Of a stretch of DNA of 64,000 nucleotides, positions 52,425 to 61,560 are shown in pieces. Position numbers and translations under genes: made by a program. The stretch is from Lunularia cruciata (taxonomy: Eukaryota > Streptophyta > Marchantiopsida > Lunulariales > Lunulariaceae). The stretch spans positions 57,226,001 to 57,290,000 of the forward strand of contig OX419757.1 of assembly GCA_948567375.1 (NCBI GenBank), written 5' to 3'. The stretch's first letter is position 1. Each line of letters starts with the position of its first letter. Under the pieces are notes generated by a model that was not told the origin of the DNA, made no database searches, and worked only from the letters and a program-made list of their open reading frames with translations.

Positions 52425-54506
52425 CTACCTTTTATGGTACATCTTCAACTTATCATGGTTAATCCTATCAAAGTGTCTTCCTCCCAACTCCTTGAGATCA
52501 TAAGTGTAATTTCCCCACACCTTCTCTACTATGAAAGGTCCAAAGTACTTAGGCAAAAACTTCTTTTGTACTCTCTTGAATCGAATGGAATCAAACAACA
52601 TTACCCAATCACCTTCTTTGAAAGGCTCCACCTTCTTCTTGCCTTGCCTCTTGTCATAGCTCTCCTTTTGTTTCCTTTGGGCTTGCTCCACTCGAACCAT
52701 AGCAACTGCTCTTGCCTCTTCCAACTCCATGAGTTGATCCTTCCTTGACTTCTCTGCATCACTTCCTTGTGCTTTCTTCAATCTCCTATGAATGCTTTGG
52801 AAGGTAGGAAGATCAAAGTGAATAGGTAAGGTAGACTCAATACCATACACCAATTGGAATGGAGAATATCCAGTGGAAGTCTTCATGGTTGTCCTATACT
52901 CCCACAAAACTGCATGAATCCTCTTGTCCCAATGATGTTTAGCCCCCTCCATTTCTGCATCTTTGGCCAACATCATGCACAAGGTCTGATTGGTTCTCTC
53001 TGCCAAGCCATTGGAATTTGGCTTATAGGATGTAGTTACTCTATGTGTGATAGAGAAATGTCGTAGCATGGCTGTAGTAATGCTTCCTGTAAACTCTCCT
53101 CCTCTATCAGAAACCAACTCCAAAGGGCATCCAAACCTAGTGATAATGCGTTCATAAAGAAATCTACCCACTTCATCTTCATTCTTGTCCCTCAATGGTC
53201 TAGCCTCAACCCACTTGGTAAGGTAATCAGTAACTACCACAATGTACCGATTGTTCCTTGGGGTTCTATTGAGAGGTCCTACAAAATCAATTCCCCACTT
53301 CTCAAAGGGTCCTAGCAATGGAATTGATCTAAGTGGTGGAGTGGATGTAGACTTTCTAGCAAAAGCTTGAAAAACATGACAAGTTTTGCAATAATCAAGA
53401 CAATCCTTGAAAATCCCTCTCCAATGGTAACCTGCATCTAGAATCTTGAAAGCAGTCACCTTTCCTGCAAAGTGTCCTCCACATACTAAACCTTCATGAA
53501 ACTCCTTTATGAGTAGGATAGACTCTTCCTTACCCACTGCTCTTCGAAGTAGACCATCTGCTCCTTGGTGAAAAAGAATATCATCCACCATTGTGTAAGG
53601 TCTAGATCTTGCTGCAAGGGCCTTCCTCTCCCTAGCATGCATCCCTTCTGGATAGTTACCTCTTGTCACAAAATCCACAATCTCCTTGTACTCCATTGGA
53701 ATCTCTTGAGTGACTGAGATTGTCATGAGCTCCTCATCCGGGAAGGAATCATCTACTGGCTCATCTCCATCATGATCATAGGCTCTAGATAACAAATCAG
53801 CATTTGCATGTTTCTTTCCTGGCCTATCCTCAATTGTGTAGTCATACTCAGACAAGAGTATCATCCACCTTGCTAGTCTCCCTTCAACATTAGGCTTGTT
53901 GAAGATGTACTTCAAAGCCTTGTGATCCGTGACAATTGTGGCTTTCCCTCCAATCAAGTAGTGTCTAAACTTCTTGAGACCAAAGATCACTGCCAACCCT
54001 TCTCTCTCTGTGACAGAGTAGTTCTTCTCTGCTGAAACCATCTGCCTACTAGCATAAGCTATTGGATGATCATGCCCATCTTGGTCTAATTGACTAAGAG
54101 TGCATCCTATAGCTACATTAGAAGCATCAGTGTAGAGGATGAAAGGCTTACTCCAATCAGGTTTAGCAAGAATTGGAGCTACAACAAGGGATTGCTTGAG
54201 CTCCTCAAAAGCTTTGAGAGCCTCCTTGTCTTCCAAAATCACCATGTAATCTACACCCTTCTTCATGTAGATGGTCAATGCATAAGCCTTGTTGGAAAAT
54301 GAGAAGATGAACCTCCTATAGTACCCAACCATTCCCAAGAATTGGCGTAACTTTGTCAAGCTTGAAGGGAATGGAAGGTCTGAGATTTTCCTCACCTTCT
54401 CAGGATCAACTGCTATTCCATCCTTGGAGATGATGTGCCCCAAAAAGTAGACCTTCTTCACATCCAAAAATGCACTTCTCTGGGTTGAGTGATGCATTTG
54501 CCTCAT
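52425..54506 (-). CDS. GyD-1 pol, C-terminal part: reverse transcriptase end, RNase H, integrase
   Basis: 693-residue open frame. Residues 1-90 are the end of reverse transcriptase (VYFLGHIISKDGI, FLGMVGYYRRFI). RNase H follows: ILYTDAS (Asp near 127), TEREGLAV (Glu near 168), TDHKALKY (Asp near 194). The integrase zinc site has His near 337 and 345 and Cys in CLDYCKTC near 369-376. The integrase core is complete: GIDFVGP (Asp 407), VSDRGGEF (Asp 467), NSNGLAERTNQ (Glu 503). A GPF module (KYFGPFIVEKV) ends it, with no chromodomain. The first Met is not the natural start: the frame continues 54406-55359 after a one-base shift in a T run near 54465. All catalytic residues of RNase H and integrase are present. 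Confidence 0.93.
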   Translation of the reverse strand: MRQMHHSTQRSAFLDVKKVYFLGHIISKDGIAVDPEKVRKISDLPFPSSLTKLRQFLGMVGYYRRFIFSFSNKAYALTIYMKKGVDYMVILEDKEALKAFEELKQSLVVAPILAKPDWSKPFILYTDASNVAIGCTLSQLDQDGHDHPIAYASRQMVSAEKNYSVTEREGLAVIFGLKKFRHYLIGGKATIVTDHKALKYIFNKPNVEGRLARWMILLSEYDYTIEDRPGKKHANADLLSRAYDHDGDEPVDDSFPDEELMTISVTQEIPMEYKEIVDFVTRGNYPEGMHARERKALAARSRPYTMVDDILFHQGADGLLRRAVGKEESILLIKEFHEGLVCGGHFAGKVTAFKILDAGYHWRGIFKDCLDYCKTCHVFQAFARKSTSTPPLRSIPLLGPFEKWGIDFVGPLNRTPRNNRYIVVVTDYLTKWVEARPLRDKNEDEVGRFLYERIITRFGCPLELVSDRGGEFTGSITTAMLRHFSITHRVTTSYKPNSNGLAERTNQTLCMMLAKDAEMEGAKHHWDKRIHAVLWEYRTTMKTSTGYSPFQLVYGIESTLPIHFDLPTFQSIHRRLKKAQGSDAEKSRKDQLMELEEARAVAMVRVEQAQRKQKESYDKRQGKKKVEPFKEGDWVMLFDSIRFKRVQKKFLPKYFGPFIVEKVWGNYTYDLKELGGRHFDRINHDKLKMYHKR

Positions 54507-55359
54507 CCAAGCGTTGCAAGACTTTGATTAGGTGCTCAAAGTGCTCCTCCTTGCTCCCATAGACACAAAAGTCATCAATGAAATCTCTCACAAATTTCCC
54601 AATGAAAGGTTCAAATACCTTGTTCATGAACCGTTGGAATGTGGCTGGAGCATTGCAAAGCCCAAAAGGCATGACCTTGAAAGCGTAAGTTCCCCAAGGT
54701 GTGGTGAATGTGGTGAGTTGTTGATGCTCTGGTGCAATCTTGATTTGGTTATATCCACTATAACCATCTCCAAAACTGTACCTCTCATGACCTGCAACCT
54801 CCTCCAAGATCTCATCAATGAATGGCAATGGGTAGTAGTCCTTCTTGGTAACAGCATTGAGCTTCTTGTAATCCACACATACCCGAAGCTTGCCATTCTT
54901 TTTCTTCACAATGACAATTGGAGACACCCATTCTGAATTCTCCACCTCAAAGATAAATCCAGCCTCCTTGAGCTTATCAATCTCCTCCTTCACAACCAAA
55001 GATATTGGTGGGCTAATGCGACGTTGCTTTTGGCGGATTGGTCTTGCATGTGACTCCACCTCTATCTTGTGCTCCTCCAAGGTGACTTCCTTCAAATCCT
55101 TGTAACTAAAAGCAAACACATGGATGAACTTGCGGAATATCTCCTCAAATCTCACCTTCTCCTCCTTGGTAACATTTGGGCCATACTTGAGGGTAGATAA
55201 CCTTCTCTCTACCTCCTCAAGTGTCAATGGTGATTTATCTGGGTCCTTCAAAACCTCTGGCTTAGGTGCAAAATCCATAGCACACAAAGGATACACATCT
55301 GAATCAGATTCAGATTCATCCTCCTCCGTGGAAGTCTCCTCTTCCATGCTTGTGTCCAC
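54406..55359 (-). CDS. GyD-1 pol, reverse transcriptase part
   Basis: 317-residue open frame. An acidic start (EEETSTEEDESESDSD) is a spacer after protease. Reverse transcriptase motifs: SPIVIVKKKNGKLRVCVDY (about 146-164), YSFGDGYSGYNQI (first catalytic Asp near 198), MPFGLCNAPATFQRFM (about 230-245), FIDDF (about 260-264, catalytic box). After NPEKC near residue 296 the frame runs out, because the T run near 54465 appears one base too long relative to the family spacing between KC and FLGH. The start overlaps the gag frame by 112 bp in the -1 frame. Confidence 0.9.
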   Translation of the reverse strand: MDTSMEEETSTEEDESESDSDVYPLCAMDFAPKPEVLKDPDKSPLTLEEVERRLSTLKYGPNVTKEEKVRFEEIFRKFIHVFAFSYKDLKEVTLEEHKIEVESHARPIRQKQRRISPPISLVVKEEIDKLKEAGFIFEVENSEWVSPIVIVKKKNGKLRVCVDYKKLNAVTKKDYYPLPFIDEILEEVAGHERYSFGDGYSGYNQIKIAPEHQQLTTFTTPWGTYAFKVMPFGLCNAPATFQRFMNKVFEPFIGKFVRDFIDDFCVYGSKEEHFEHLIKVLQRLDEANASLNPEKCIFGCEEGLLFGAHHLQGWNSS

Positions 55360-57251
55360 ACCTGAAGCTCCTCCTTCAGAATCAGATTCCCATAATCAGA
55401 AGATGGGGTATCTGAATGTGAGGTGTTGGTGGTGTTAGTCACAGGAACAGTGACTCTATGGTTTGATGGCCCAATCCTTAAGTACCCTTTGTGCCATCGA
55501 TCAGTTGTGCGTGCTGCTCTCAACCATGGCCTCCCAAGAAGTAAGTCATAGCTTGAATCCTTCAAGACTTGGAAAGTCATGAGATTTTGAACTCCCATAA
55601 CTGAAACTACCACCTTATCCATCACTCCTACTGGTCGAACTTGTTGCTTGTTTGCCATGCTCACCACAAATGTTGAAGCTCTTGAGGGTATCATACCCAA
55701 CTTCTTCATCAACCTTTCTGACATGGCATTCACTGCTGATCCTCCATCAACCAATGCATCCTTGATGTTGTGACCATTCACTCTCACATCAATCTTGGAG
55801 GCATATTCACAAGCTTCCCATGGTGCTGGCTTGGCATCCACCACCCCCATTGATATTGGAACTTTTGCCTTCTTCTTCTTCTTGCTCCTTGTAGAACTCA
55901 AACCACCTCTAAGCTCCTTTCTCAAGGTAGGGTTCAAAGCAATTAATTGGCCCACTGTGATGTTAGCCTTGTGACTACCAACATCCTCCAACACATTGTA
56001 GTTCCATTGTTGCTTGGAGATCAAGAAGTCCTCCATCCCCAACTTCTTCCTTGGAGTCTTTGTTGTTGATGGTGTTGAGGTGCGAGTGCTCCTAGTAGAC
56101 ATAGGAGTATCCTTGCTTGAAGTAAATCCTTGAGAAGAGTGAACATCCTCTGCAAAACGAGCTCTCTTCTTCTCTTGTGCCAAAAGCTCCAAATTAGGAC
56201 CCTTGGAGTTTGAGCACTCTCCCTTCTCATACTTGCTCTCAACCACATCTATGGATGCTATCCCCTTACCTTTGTTGGGATTAGGAGCCACTTGGGTTTC
56301 ACTACCTCCCTCTTTCCCTCTATTGGCTCCCTCATAACCCCTTCCTCCATGGTAAGTGGAATTTGGGCAATTCCTTTGGATATGGCCTCTTCCCCCACAA
56401 CCAAAACAATTTCTATCATTGAAATTGTTGGCTGGTTGGCCTCCTCTATATGGATGGTTTCCATAACTCCTAGGCCCTCTCCCTACATTCTGATCCACCT
56501 CTCTCTTCTCCCATAATTGCACCACATTGATCTTGAGATCCGCAAGTTGTTCTGTGATGGTTTGGAGTGGATCTTTTGGTGGAGGTGCAAGAACTGGAGC
56601 AACTACTACTTGTGGTGCAACCCTTGTCACCAAAGTATCAGAAGTTCCACCATACTTGTAGCCTTGAGGAGGATGCACAACCTCCTTCACCACCAAATCA
56701 CTTTCATCCCCTTCCAAACTCTCCTCCATACGAATTGCGATCTTGATAGCTTCAACCTTGGAAGAAGGTTTCTCATATCTCACCTTGCTTCTAATTTGTG
56801 GTCTCAATCCTCCCACAAAATTCTTGGTGAGCATGGCCCCTATGCCAATCATTGTAGTCTCCACATCATCCCCACCCTTCCTCAACACTATGCGAAATCT
56901 GGACTCCAACTTTTCCACTCTTTCCACATAAACCCTCACTTTCTCTCCATCTCCTTGCTTGAGAAATGTAACCTCACTCATCAATCTCTCATAACTCTCA
57001 TCAGGAAGAAAGTTCTCAATGAGTGCTGAAGTCAAAGTCTCCCAAGACTCCTCTTCCCCCTCTCTCCTCTCTCTCTTTTGGTATTCTGACTCATACCATG
57101 TAAGTGCTGCATCCTCAAAGAAATCTGGTAATAATGAGGCCCACTCATTCTTCCTCCTCTCATTGTTTCCTATGCAAGCTCTCTTGAAGTCTCTCACAAA
57201 GGCCTCCACATCTTCTCCATCCTTGCCAAAGAAAACCGGAAGTTTCCCCAT
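55248..57251 (-). CDS. GyD-1 gag and aspartic protease
   Basis: 667-residue open frame starting MGKLPVFFGKDGEDV. Residues 1-150 form the Retrotrans_gag-type capsid domain (FEDAALTWYESEY, ESWETLTSALIENF). The zinc knuckle CFGCGGRGHIQRNC has ligands near 282, 285, 290 and 295 (CX2CX4HX4C). A Ser/Thr- and Lys-rich linker follows. Protease: DALVDGGSAVNAMS (Asp near 502, with DGG instead of DSG) and DLLLGRPWLR near 569-578. Past about residue 620 the frame leaves the family pattern, since pol continues in the -1 frame; a G run near 55390 seems one base short. Alternatively this is a programmed -1 shift, which seems less likely. Confidence 0.92.
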   Translation of the reverse strand: MGKLPVFFGKDGEDVEAFVRDFKRACIGNNERRKNEWASLLPDFFEDAALTWYESEYQKRERREGEEESWETLTSALIENFLPDESYERLMSEVTFLKQGDGEKVRVYVERVEKLESRFRIVLRKGGDDVETTMIGIGAMLTKNFVGGLRPQIRSKVRYEKPSSKVEAIKIAIRMEESLEGDESDLVVKEVVHPPQGYKYGGTSDTLVTRVAPQVVVAPVLAPPPKDPLQTITEQLADLKINVVQLWEKREVDQNVGRGPRSYGNHPYRGGQPANNFNDRNCFGCGGRGHIQRNCPNSTYHGGRGYEGANRGKEGGSETQVAPNPNKGKGIASIDVVESKYEKGECSNSKGPNLELLAQEKKRARFAEDVHSSQGFTSSKDTPMSTRSTRTSTPSTTKTPRKKLGMEDFLISKQQWNYNVLEDVGSHKANITVGQLIALNPTLRKELRGGLSSTRSKKKKKAKVPISMGVVDAKPAPWEACEYASKIDVRVNGHNIKDALVDGGSAVNAMSERLMKKLGMIPSRASTFVVSMANKQQVRPVGVMDKVVVSVMGVQNLMTFQVLKDSSYDLLLGRPWLRAARTTDRWHKGYLRIGPSNHRVTVPVTNTTNTSHSDTPSSDYGNLILKEELQVWTQAWKRRLPRRRMNLNLIQMCILCVLWILHLSQRF

Positions 57252-57486
57252 CTTAACCCCTCACTATCTTTCTTTTCTCTTAATTTTTTTTTTCTCTTTT
57301 TTTTTCTCTCACTCTATTACTAATAGAGTATATACATGACTAACACCATCTGAGAATAATCCACTCTAGGGAACACAAAAGGTTCAGGTTGCTCTAAGAT
57401 TTCTATAGCAACATCAAATCCTAGAGTGCATATTAATCTAACTCTCATGGATAGTTTATCCATAAGTTGAAAGATTATCTCCATCA
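57252..57486 (-). other. GyD-1 spacer between leader frame and gag
   Basis: T-rich on the plus strand (A-rich on the coding strand) near 57280-57310, just before the gag start. No coding seen. Confidence 0.5.
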
Positions 57487-57984
57487 CTAATCTTGAGAAC
57501 TAGCTGATGAAGGTGGTAGTATTTCTGTAGCTGTACTAAGACTCTCTCCAAGATCCTTCACCAAAGTTTCCAAAAGTGCTTTTACTCCACTACACTCATG
57601 TCCTTTTGGAAGTCCTTCAACTCCACAAACCTCACACAACTCCTTGGTCTTAGATCTTCTCCCTCCCAATCTTGGTGAAGAAGGTCCAACATGCAAACCC
57701 AAGTCAAGTAAGCCTCTCCTTTCCCTCAATCTCTTGCTCTCAAAGGTTAATGGACATGAACTTGCCTTATGTCCCTTCTCTCCACATAGAAAGCACTTAG
57801 ACTCACTCTTTCCTCCAAGTGGTGTAGGTTTTTGGATCCTCTCAACACTCTCTTCAAATTCTATTGTAAACTCTCTTTTCCTCAAATCCACCCCTACAAT
57901 CACCTCAAACCCTTGGGGAACCTTGCATAATCTCAATTTCCACTCTTGATGACCCTCCATGTTCCCAAAGATGAATCTAAACAC
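57487..57984 (-). CDS. GyD-1 leader frame: extra zinc-knuckle protein
   Basis: 165-residue open frame upstream of gag in the same orientation. Residues about 85-98 read CFLCGEKGHKASSC, an exact CX2CX4HX4C knuckle. A second Cys/His cluster, CEVCGVEGLPKGHEC, lies near 118-132. The N-terminal half (LCKVPQGFEVIVGVDLRKREFTIEFEES) has no family I recognise. A frame just upstream (57933-58121, KCGKFQRTVTYWLGDLSD) may be its original N-terminus, separated by a stop and a frame change near 57985-58020. Ordinary Ty3/Gypsy elements have no such frame before gag. Possible roles are RNA binding or a captured host domain; not assigned. Confidence 0.6.
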   Translation of the reverse strand: MFRFIFGNMEGHQEWKLRLCKVPQGFEVIVGVDLRKREFTIEFEESVERIQKPTPLGGKSESKCFLCGEKGHKASSCPLTFESKRLRERRGLLDLGLHVGPSSPRLGGRRSKTKELCEVCGVEGLPKGHECSGVKALLETLVKDLGESLSTATEILPPSSASSQD

Positions 57985-58800
57985 TCAAACATGCTTTTTG
58001 TTGATCTCAAACTTCTCATGCATGAGATCTCCACTCTGTAGAATTGACCCTTCCTCACAATGTCACTCAAATCTCCCAACCAATATGTCACAGTCCTCTG
58101 AAATTTTCCACACTTGATCACAACTCTAGGGCGTCCCTCCCTGCAAAATTTTAGATCTTTTCATCAAGCCATTTGGCCTAGACACTTTTCTATTCAGCAC
58201 CCATATTTCAGATTTGGTCTGAAAACCACCCCCCTCACTTCAAAAACTCATAACGCACTGCGCAAAAATGATCTCTCTCTAATTGTTGTGGCAGCAGGTA
58301 GGATACAATGCACTGAATTTTCTTGGAAATTTTCAGGACAATTCACTGAAAATTGAAGAAATGGCAGACTCTGTACAATTTTCCAGAGAGCATGCAGTTG
58401 CGGGAGCACTTTACCCTATCAACTTTCAAAAATTCTAGCCCAGTGCGCATAGAAGCTCTCTCAATAATTTCAAGTGTGCTAACTGAAAGATAACCCAAGC
58501 TATCATGTGTAGAAATCTCAAGTCCAGATCTCAAACTTGAGATTTTGCCCAAAATCACCTTAATCCCCAAAATCTGCAATCCACCTCACACAATCTCTCC
58601 AATTCCTCTCATGTGTACAAGATGTACAAAATCACCTCAAAGACATCATAATGAACTACAGGGTATACAAATGGATCTTGGTTCTCTAACATAAGTTCAG
58701 CCCTCTCCTCTCCTAATGTTCTCTCCAAGTGAGCTCTCATAGCCTCCTTCTGCCTAATGTAGAATTGGACGCGGAACATTATCTTGCCTTCTAGAGAGGT
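57985..58800 (-). other. GyD-1 long leader
   Basis: The leader from 5' LTR to gag is about 1.57 kb, unusually long. Besides the zinc-knuckle frame it holds small open frames at 58343-58579 and 58609-58842; the latter (MRAHLERTLGEERAELM part) reads through the primer site and looks partly protein-like. They might regulate translation or be decayed coding sequence. Confidence 0.45.
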
Positions 58801-58816
58801 CCCGGCAACGGAACCA
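58801..58816 (-). promoter_or_regulatory. GyD-1 primer binding site
   Basis: TGGTTCCGTTGCCGGG on the minus strand, four bases after the LTR end. It is close to the TGGCGCCGTTGCCGGGG site of Athila/Tat elements, differing mainly at GC versus TT. It is clearly different from the tRNA-Met type sites of GyA and GyB. Confidence 0.75.
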
Positions 58817-58820
58817 AAAA

Positions 58821-59512
58821 TGTGAGCCGGCCTGTCTCTCACTCAGGATGAACCTCTGATGGCTATTATGGTAGCGCACCATGGACTAAGAAGGCAAGGA
58901 ACCCCAACTCCATCATACTCTTCCAAGGCTAACACTCCAAGACTCAAGACATTGCTCACTAGAGAACTCAATGAGAGAGAGATAGTTGCAAATGAAAGGA
59001 TGATGAGTACCTCCTCACTCCTTGTTTATATACTTGTGAAATAGTTACGTACCAAAGTTACTAATTACCGTAGTAACTCAAGTTACTAGACTAAAAGTCA
59101 AGTAAAGTCAAAAAGTAGAAAGGAATATCCATTCACATGGGCATATTCCCCTAAGCATGTGGTCTTATCTTGACCCAACCACTAAAGCAAGGATTCCTTC
59201 ACATGGGCTATCCTTGGACTAAAGAAGAATCCAAAACAAAAAGGCTTGCGGGCCCAAGAGTTCTCAACTCTTTCCCCAAAGCCAAACACCTAGGAATAAT
59301 ACCAAGTCAACACACTAAAATCCAAAATAGTGGTGCTCATCTTTTCTACTTCCTCTAAAGTAAGGTCCCATCTATCTTAGCTATGACTAACTTTAGCTAA
59401 CCATGACTAATATAGAACCATCCTTTATCTCTATATAAATAATATCTCTTAAGTACTTGTAATACCAAGCTAAATATCACAATACCACACACATGCAGAA
59501 ATGGGTGTTACA
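58821..59512 (-). repeat. GyD-1 5' LTR
   Basis: 692 bp, same sequence as the 3' LTR as far as can be judged by eye. Minus-strand TATA box at 59025-59032. Confidence 0.95.
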
Positions 59513-59900
59513 GGTCAAGCTATGGACTTGAACTATTTGACGTGGATTGTGAGCCTTGGCTTGACAGAGTAGTGTAGGATGTGCTTCATAGGCATCACCA
59601 CTTGAACACTTGTAAACCCTATGCCTATCAAGACAATTCAGGCACATGCTAGGGACGATTGACCAAGTGGACAAGGTATTCTTGGGATGTAGCCAGTGGG
59701 TACTAGGGAAAGTGTTCTACTTAGAGTCCATCTAAGCGAGCATGGTCTACTTGGATTACACCTTTGGTCTACTTGGGATGTAGCTAGAGGACATATGGAG
59801 TTTGCAGCCAAATTAGAAGGAGTTTTTCACTCAAAGGTTGGGACCTCTAGAAGTCGGGTGCATGACACTGTTGCTCCCAAGGGCCCAATGTAGCAGCCAT
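59513..59900 (+). pseudogene. GyM-2 methyltransferase motif X and linker
   Basis: Resumes after GyD-1 with GQAMDLNYLTWIVSLGL (motif X end), then the Gly/His/Leu-rich linker (LRVHLSEHGLLGLHLWSTWD) and EFAAKLEGVFH, as in GyM-1. Confidence 0.85.
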
Positions 59901-60780
59901 TTAGTACATCTTCCACTCTTATGACAATTACAGAGGATACTTGGGAGCCAGATCTTGGATCCAAGCTTATAGGAGAGGAAGGACAGTGGGTTTGGAGGTT
60001 CTTGAGGAACTACACAAGTTGTTTGGCCTTCAATATGAAGGATTTGGGTGCTTTTAAGGGACATGGTATATGGATTGAGTTGACTAGCAATACACCAAGT
60101 TTTTGATGTCCTTATCAATATAGTGATATGGAAACGACATTGATTTAGAGCCAGAATAGTGACTTTTTTGAGGCTGGTTGGTGGAGATTTCACATGGAGA
60201 GTATGCATCAATGATAGTGATACCAGCCAAGAAGGATATGCATGGCAACACATAGGTAAATGTGTGGAGATTACCGTCCTATCAACCAACAGACTAGGGC
60301 TGATTGGTATGCCATGCCTACACCGGAGGAGATCTTTGATGCAATTGTGCATGCAAAGGTCTTCAATACTTTGGGTCTTTGAGCAGGATATCATCAATTG
60401 CCAATCAAGGAGGAGGATAAGTCCAAGATAACATTCTAGGATATTGATCCTCATGGAAAGGATGTGTTATATCAGTGGAAGTTCTTACCATTTGGGTTAA
60501 AGAATGTTCTTGCTGAGTTCCAGAGGGTTATGGATAGGATCCTAGCTATATTAATGATATTTTGGTCTAAAATACTACTATGGAGGGAGCATGAGAGACA
60601 ATTGTTGGAAGTGTTTGAGAGGTTGAGATCTCATGGACTCAAATTACATCATGGGAAGTATAGGTTCTTCCATGAGCATGTTGAATATTTGGATCACATA
60701 ATCTACCTTGGAGGACTTGGTGTTCAGCAGACCAAGGTGGAGGCTATTGCACATATTCCTTGACCTATGAATGTGAGCAA
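59901..60780 (+). pseudogene. GyM-2 reverse transcriptase
   Basis: Frame 59921-60106 holds the lead-in (FNMKDLGAFKGHGIWIEL); 60464-60763 holds FLPFGLKNVLAEFQRVMDRI, ERQLLEVFERLRSHGLKLH and GGLGVQQTKVEAI. The catalytic box reads YINDILV (Asp to Asn) near 60550, and about 24 bp before it are missing relative to GyM-1. Inactive. Confidence 0.85.
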
Positions 60781-61340
60781 AGTGTGAGCATTCCTTGGGT
60801 TGGCAAACTTCTATTGCCACTATGTTAGAGGATTTAATGCCATTGCAAAGGCCTTGACAAAGTTGACCAAGCTTACACATGAGTTGTGTTGAGGAGGTGA
60901 GCAAGAGAGAGCTTTTGTAGAGCTCAAGAAGCTCAAGAAGCTCAAGAAGAGATTGACATCTGCTCCTATTTTGAGAAGACCGATCAAAGGACAACCATTT
61001 CAGGTTCACACTGATTGGAGTATGTTGGGGCTTGGATTAGTGCTCACCCAATATAAGGGGAAGGAGTTTGTGGTGGTCTATGCTAGTCGCTCCAAAAATT
61101 CAGCGGAAGCAAAGTATAATTCAAATGAGGGGGAGTGCTTGGTAGTAGTTTGTATAGTAACACATTTCAGATGTTATCTATTTGGTAACCCCTTTACTCT
61201 CATCATTGATCATTAACCATTCAAGTGGTTGACGGAGTCTAACAAGCTTTCAAGGAAGCTTGCACAATGTGCTCTGATTTTATAAGAGTATGATTTCATG
61301 GTTATCACAGACATGGAGTGGTGAACCTTTATGCAGATAG
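60781..61340 (+). pseudogene. GyM-2 RNase H
   Basis: Frame 60953-61216: FQVHTDWSMLGLGLVLTQ has the first Asp, SNEGECLVVV the Glu and LIIDH the third Asp. A stop follows directly. A 9-bp unit AAGCTCAAG is repeated four times near 60923-60949, giving a Leu-Lys-Lys run absent from GyM-1. Confidence 0.85.
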
Positions 61341-61560
61341 GTTGAGTAGAAACCCATGTCCTAGCAAGCAAGATTTGACCAGAGCAAGTTGGCATGGTGA
61401 GACAAATGAGGAGATGGTGTTAGGTTGGCATGCATATGCCTTTCTTTGTATATTTTTTGAGACTTTGGTGGTATCTCTCATAGCGCATACATGATAAGTT
61501 ATTGAGGTCACATATCCAGAGAGTGAAGATATTGGTATAGTTCAGCAAGACATTCATGAT
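61341..61560 (+). pseudogene. GyM-2 RNase H to integrase linker
   Basis: Carries LSRNPCPSKQD-like and FETLVVSLI-like segments matching GyM-1 20580-20740. No separate domain. Confidence 0.6.

Larger units (their letters stand above)
51685..59512 (-). mobile_element. GyD-1, young Ty3/Gypsy retrotransposon (Athila/Tat-like)
   Basis: 7,828 bp with 692-bp LTRs at 51685-52376 and 58821-59512, which look identical base for base. Target duplication GGTC at 51681-51684 and 59513-59516. Minus-strand order: 5' LTR, primer site, long leader with an extra zinc-knuckle frame, gag-protease, reverse transcriptase, RNase H, integrase, polypurine tract, 3' LTR. No chromodomain after the integrase. Reverse transcriptase motifs (DGYSGYNQI, MPFGLCNAPATFQR, FIDDF) resemble the Athila/Tat side of plant Ty3/Gypsy. 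It is the only element here with long open frames. Two one-base homopolymer indels split gag from pol and break reverse transcriptase. Confidence 0.95.

Noticed and set aside
55248-55410. Programmed -1 frameshift between GyD-1 gag and pol
   Set aside because: Not fully excluded, but no slippery heptamer with a clear downstream stem is visible, and a second compensating break in reverse transcriptase favours homopolymer indels.
58801-58820. Fragment of a tRNA gene (CCCGGCAACGGAACCA on the plus strand)
   Set aside because: Its position directly inside the GyD-1 LTR makes it a primer binding site; no cloverleaf surrounds it.
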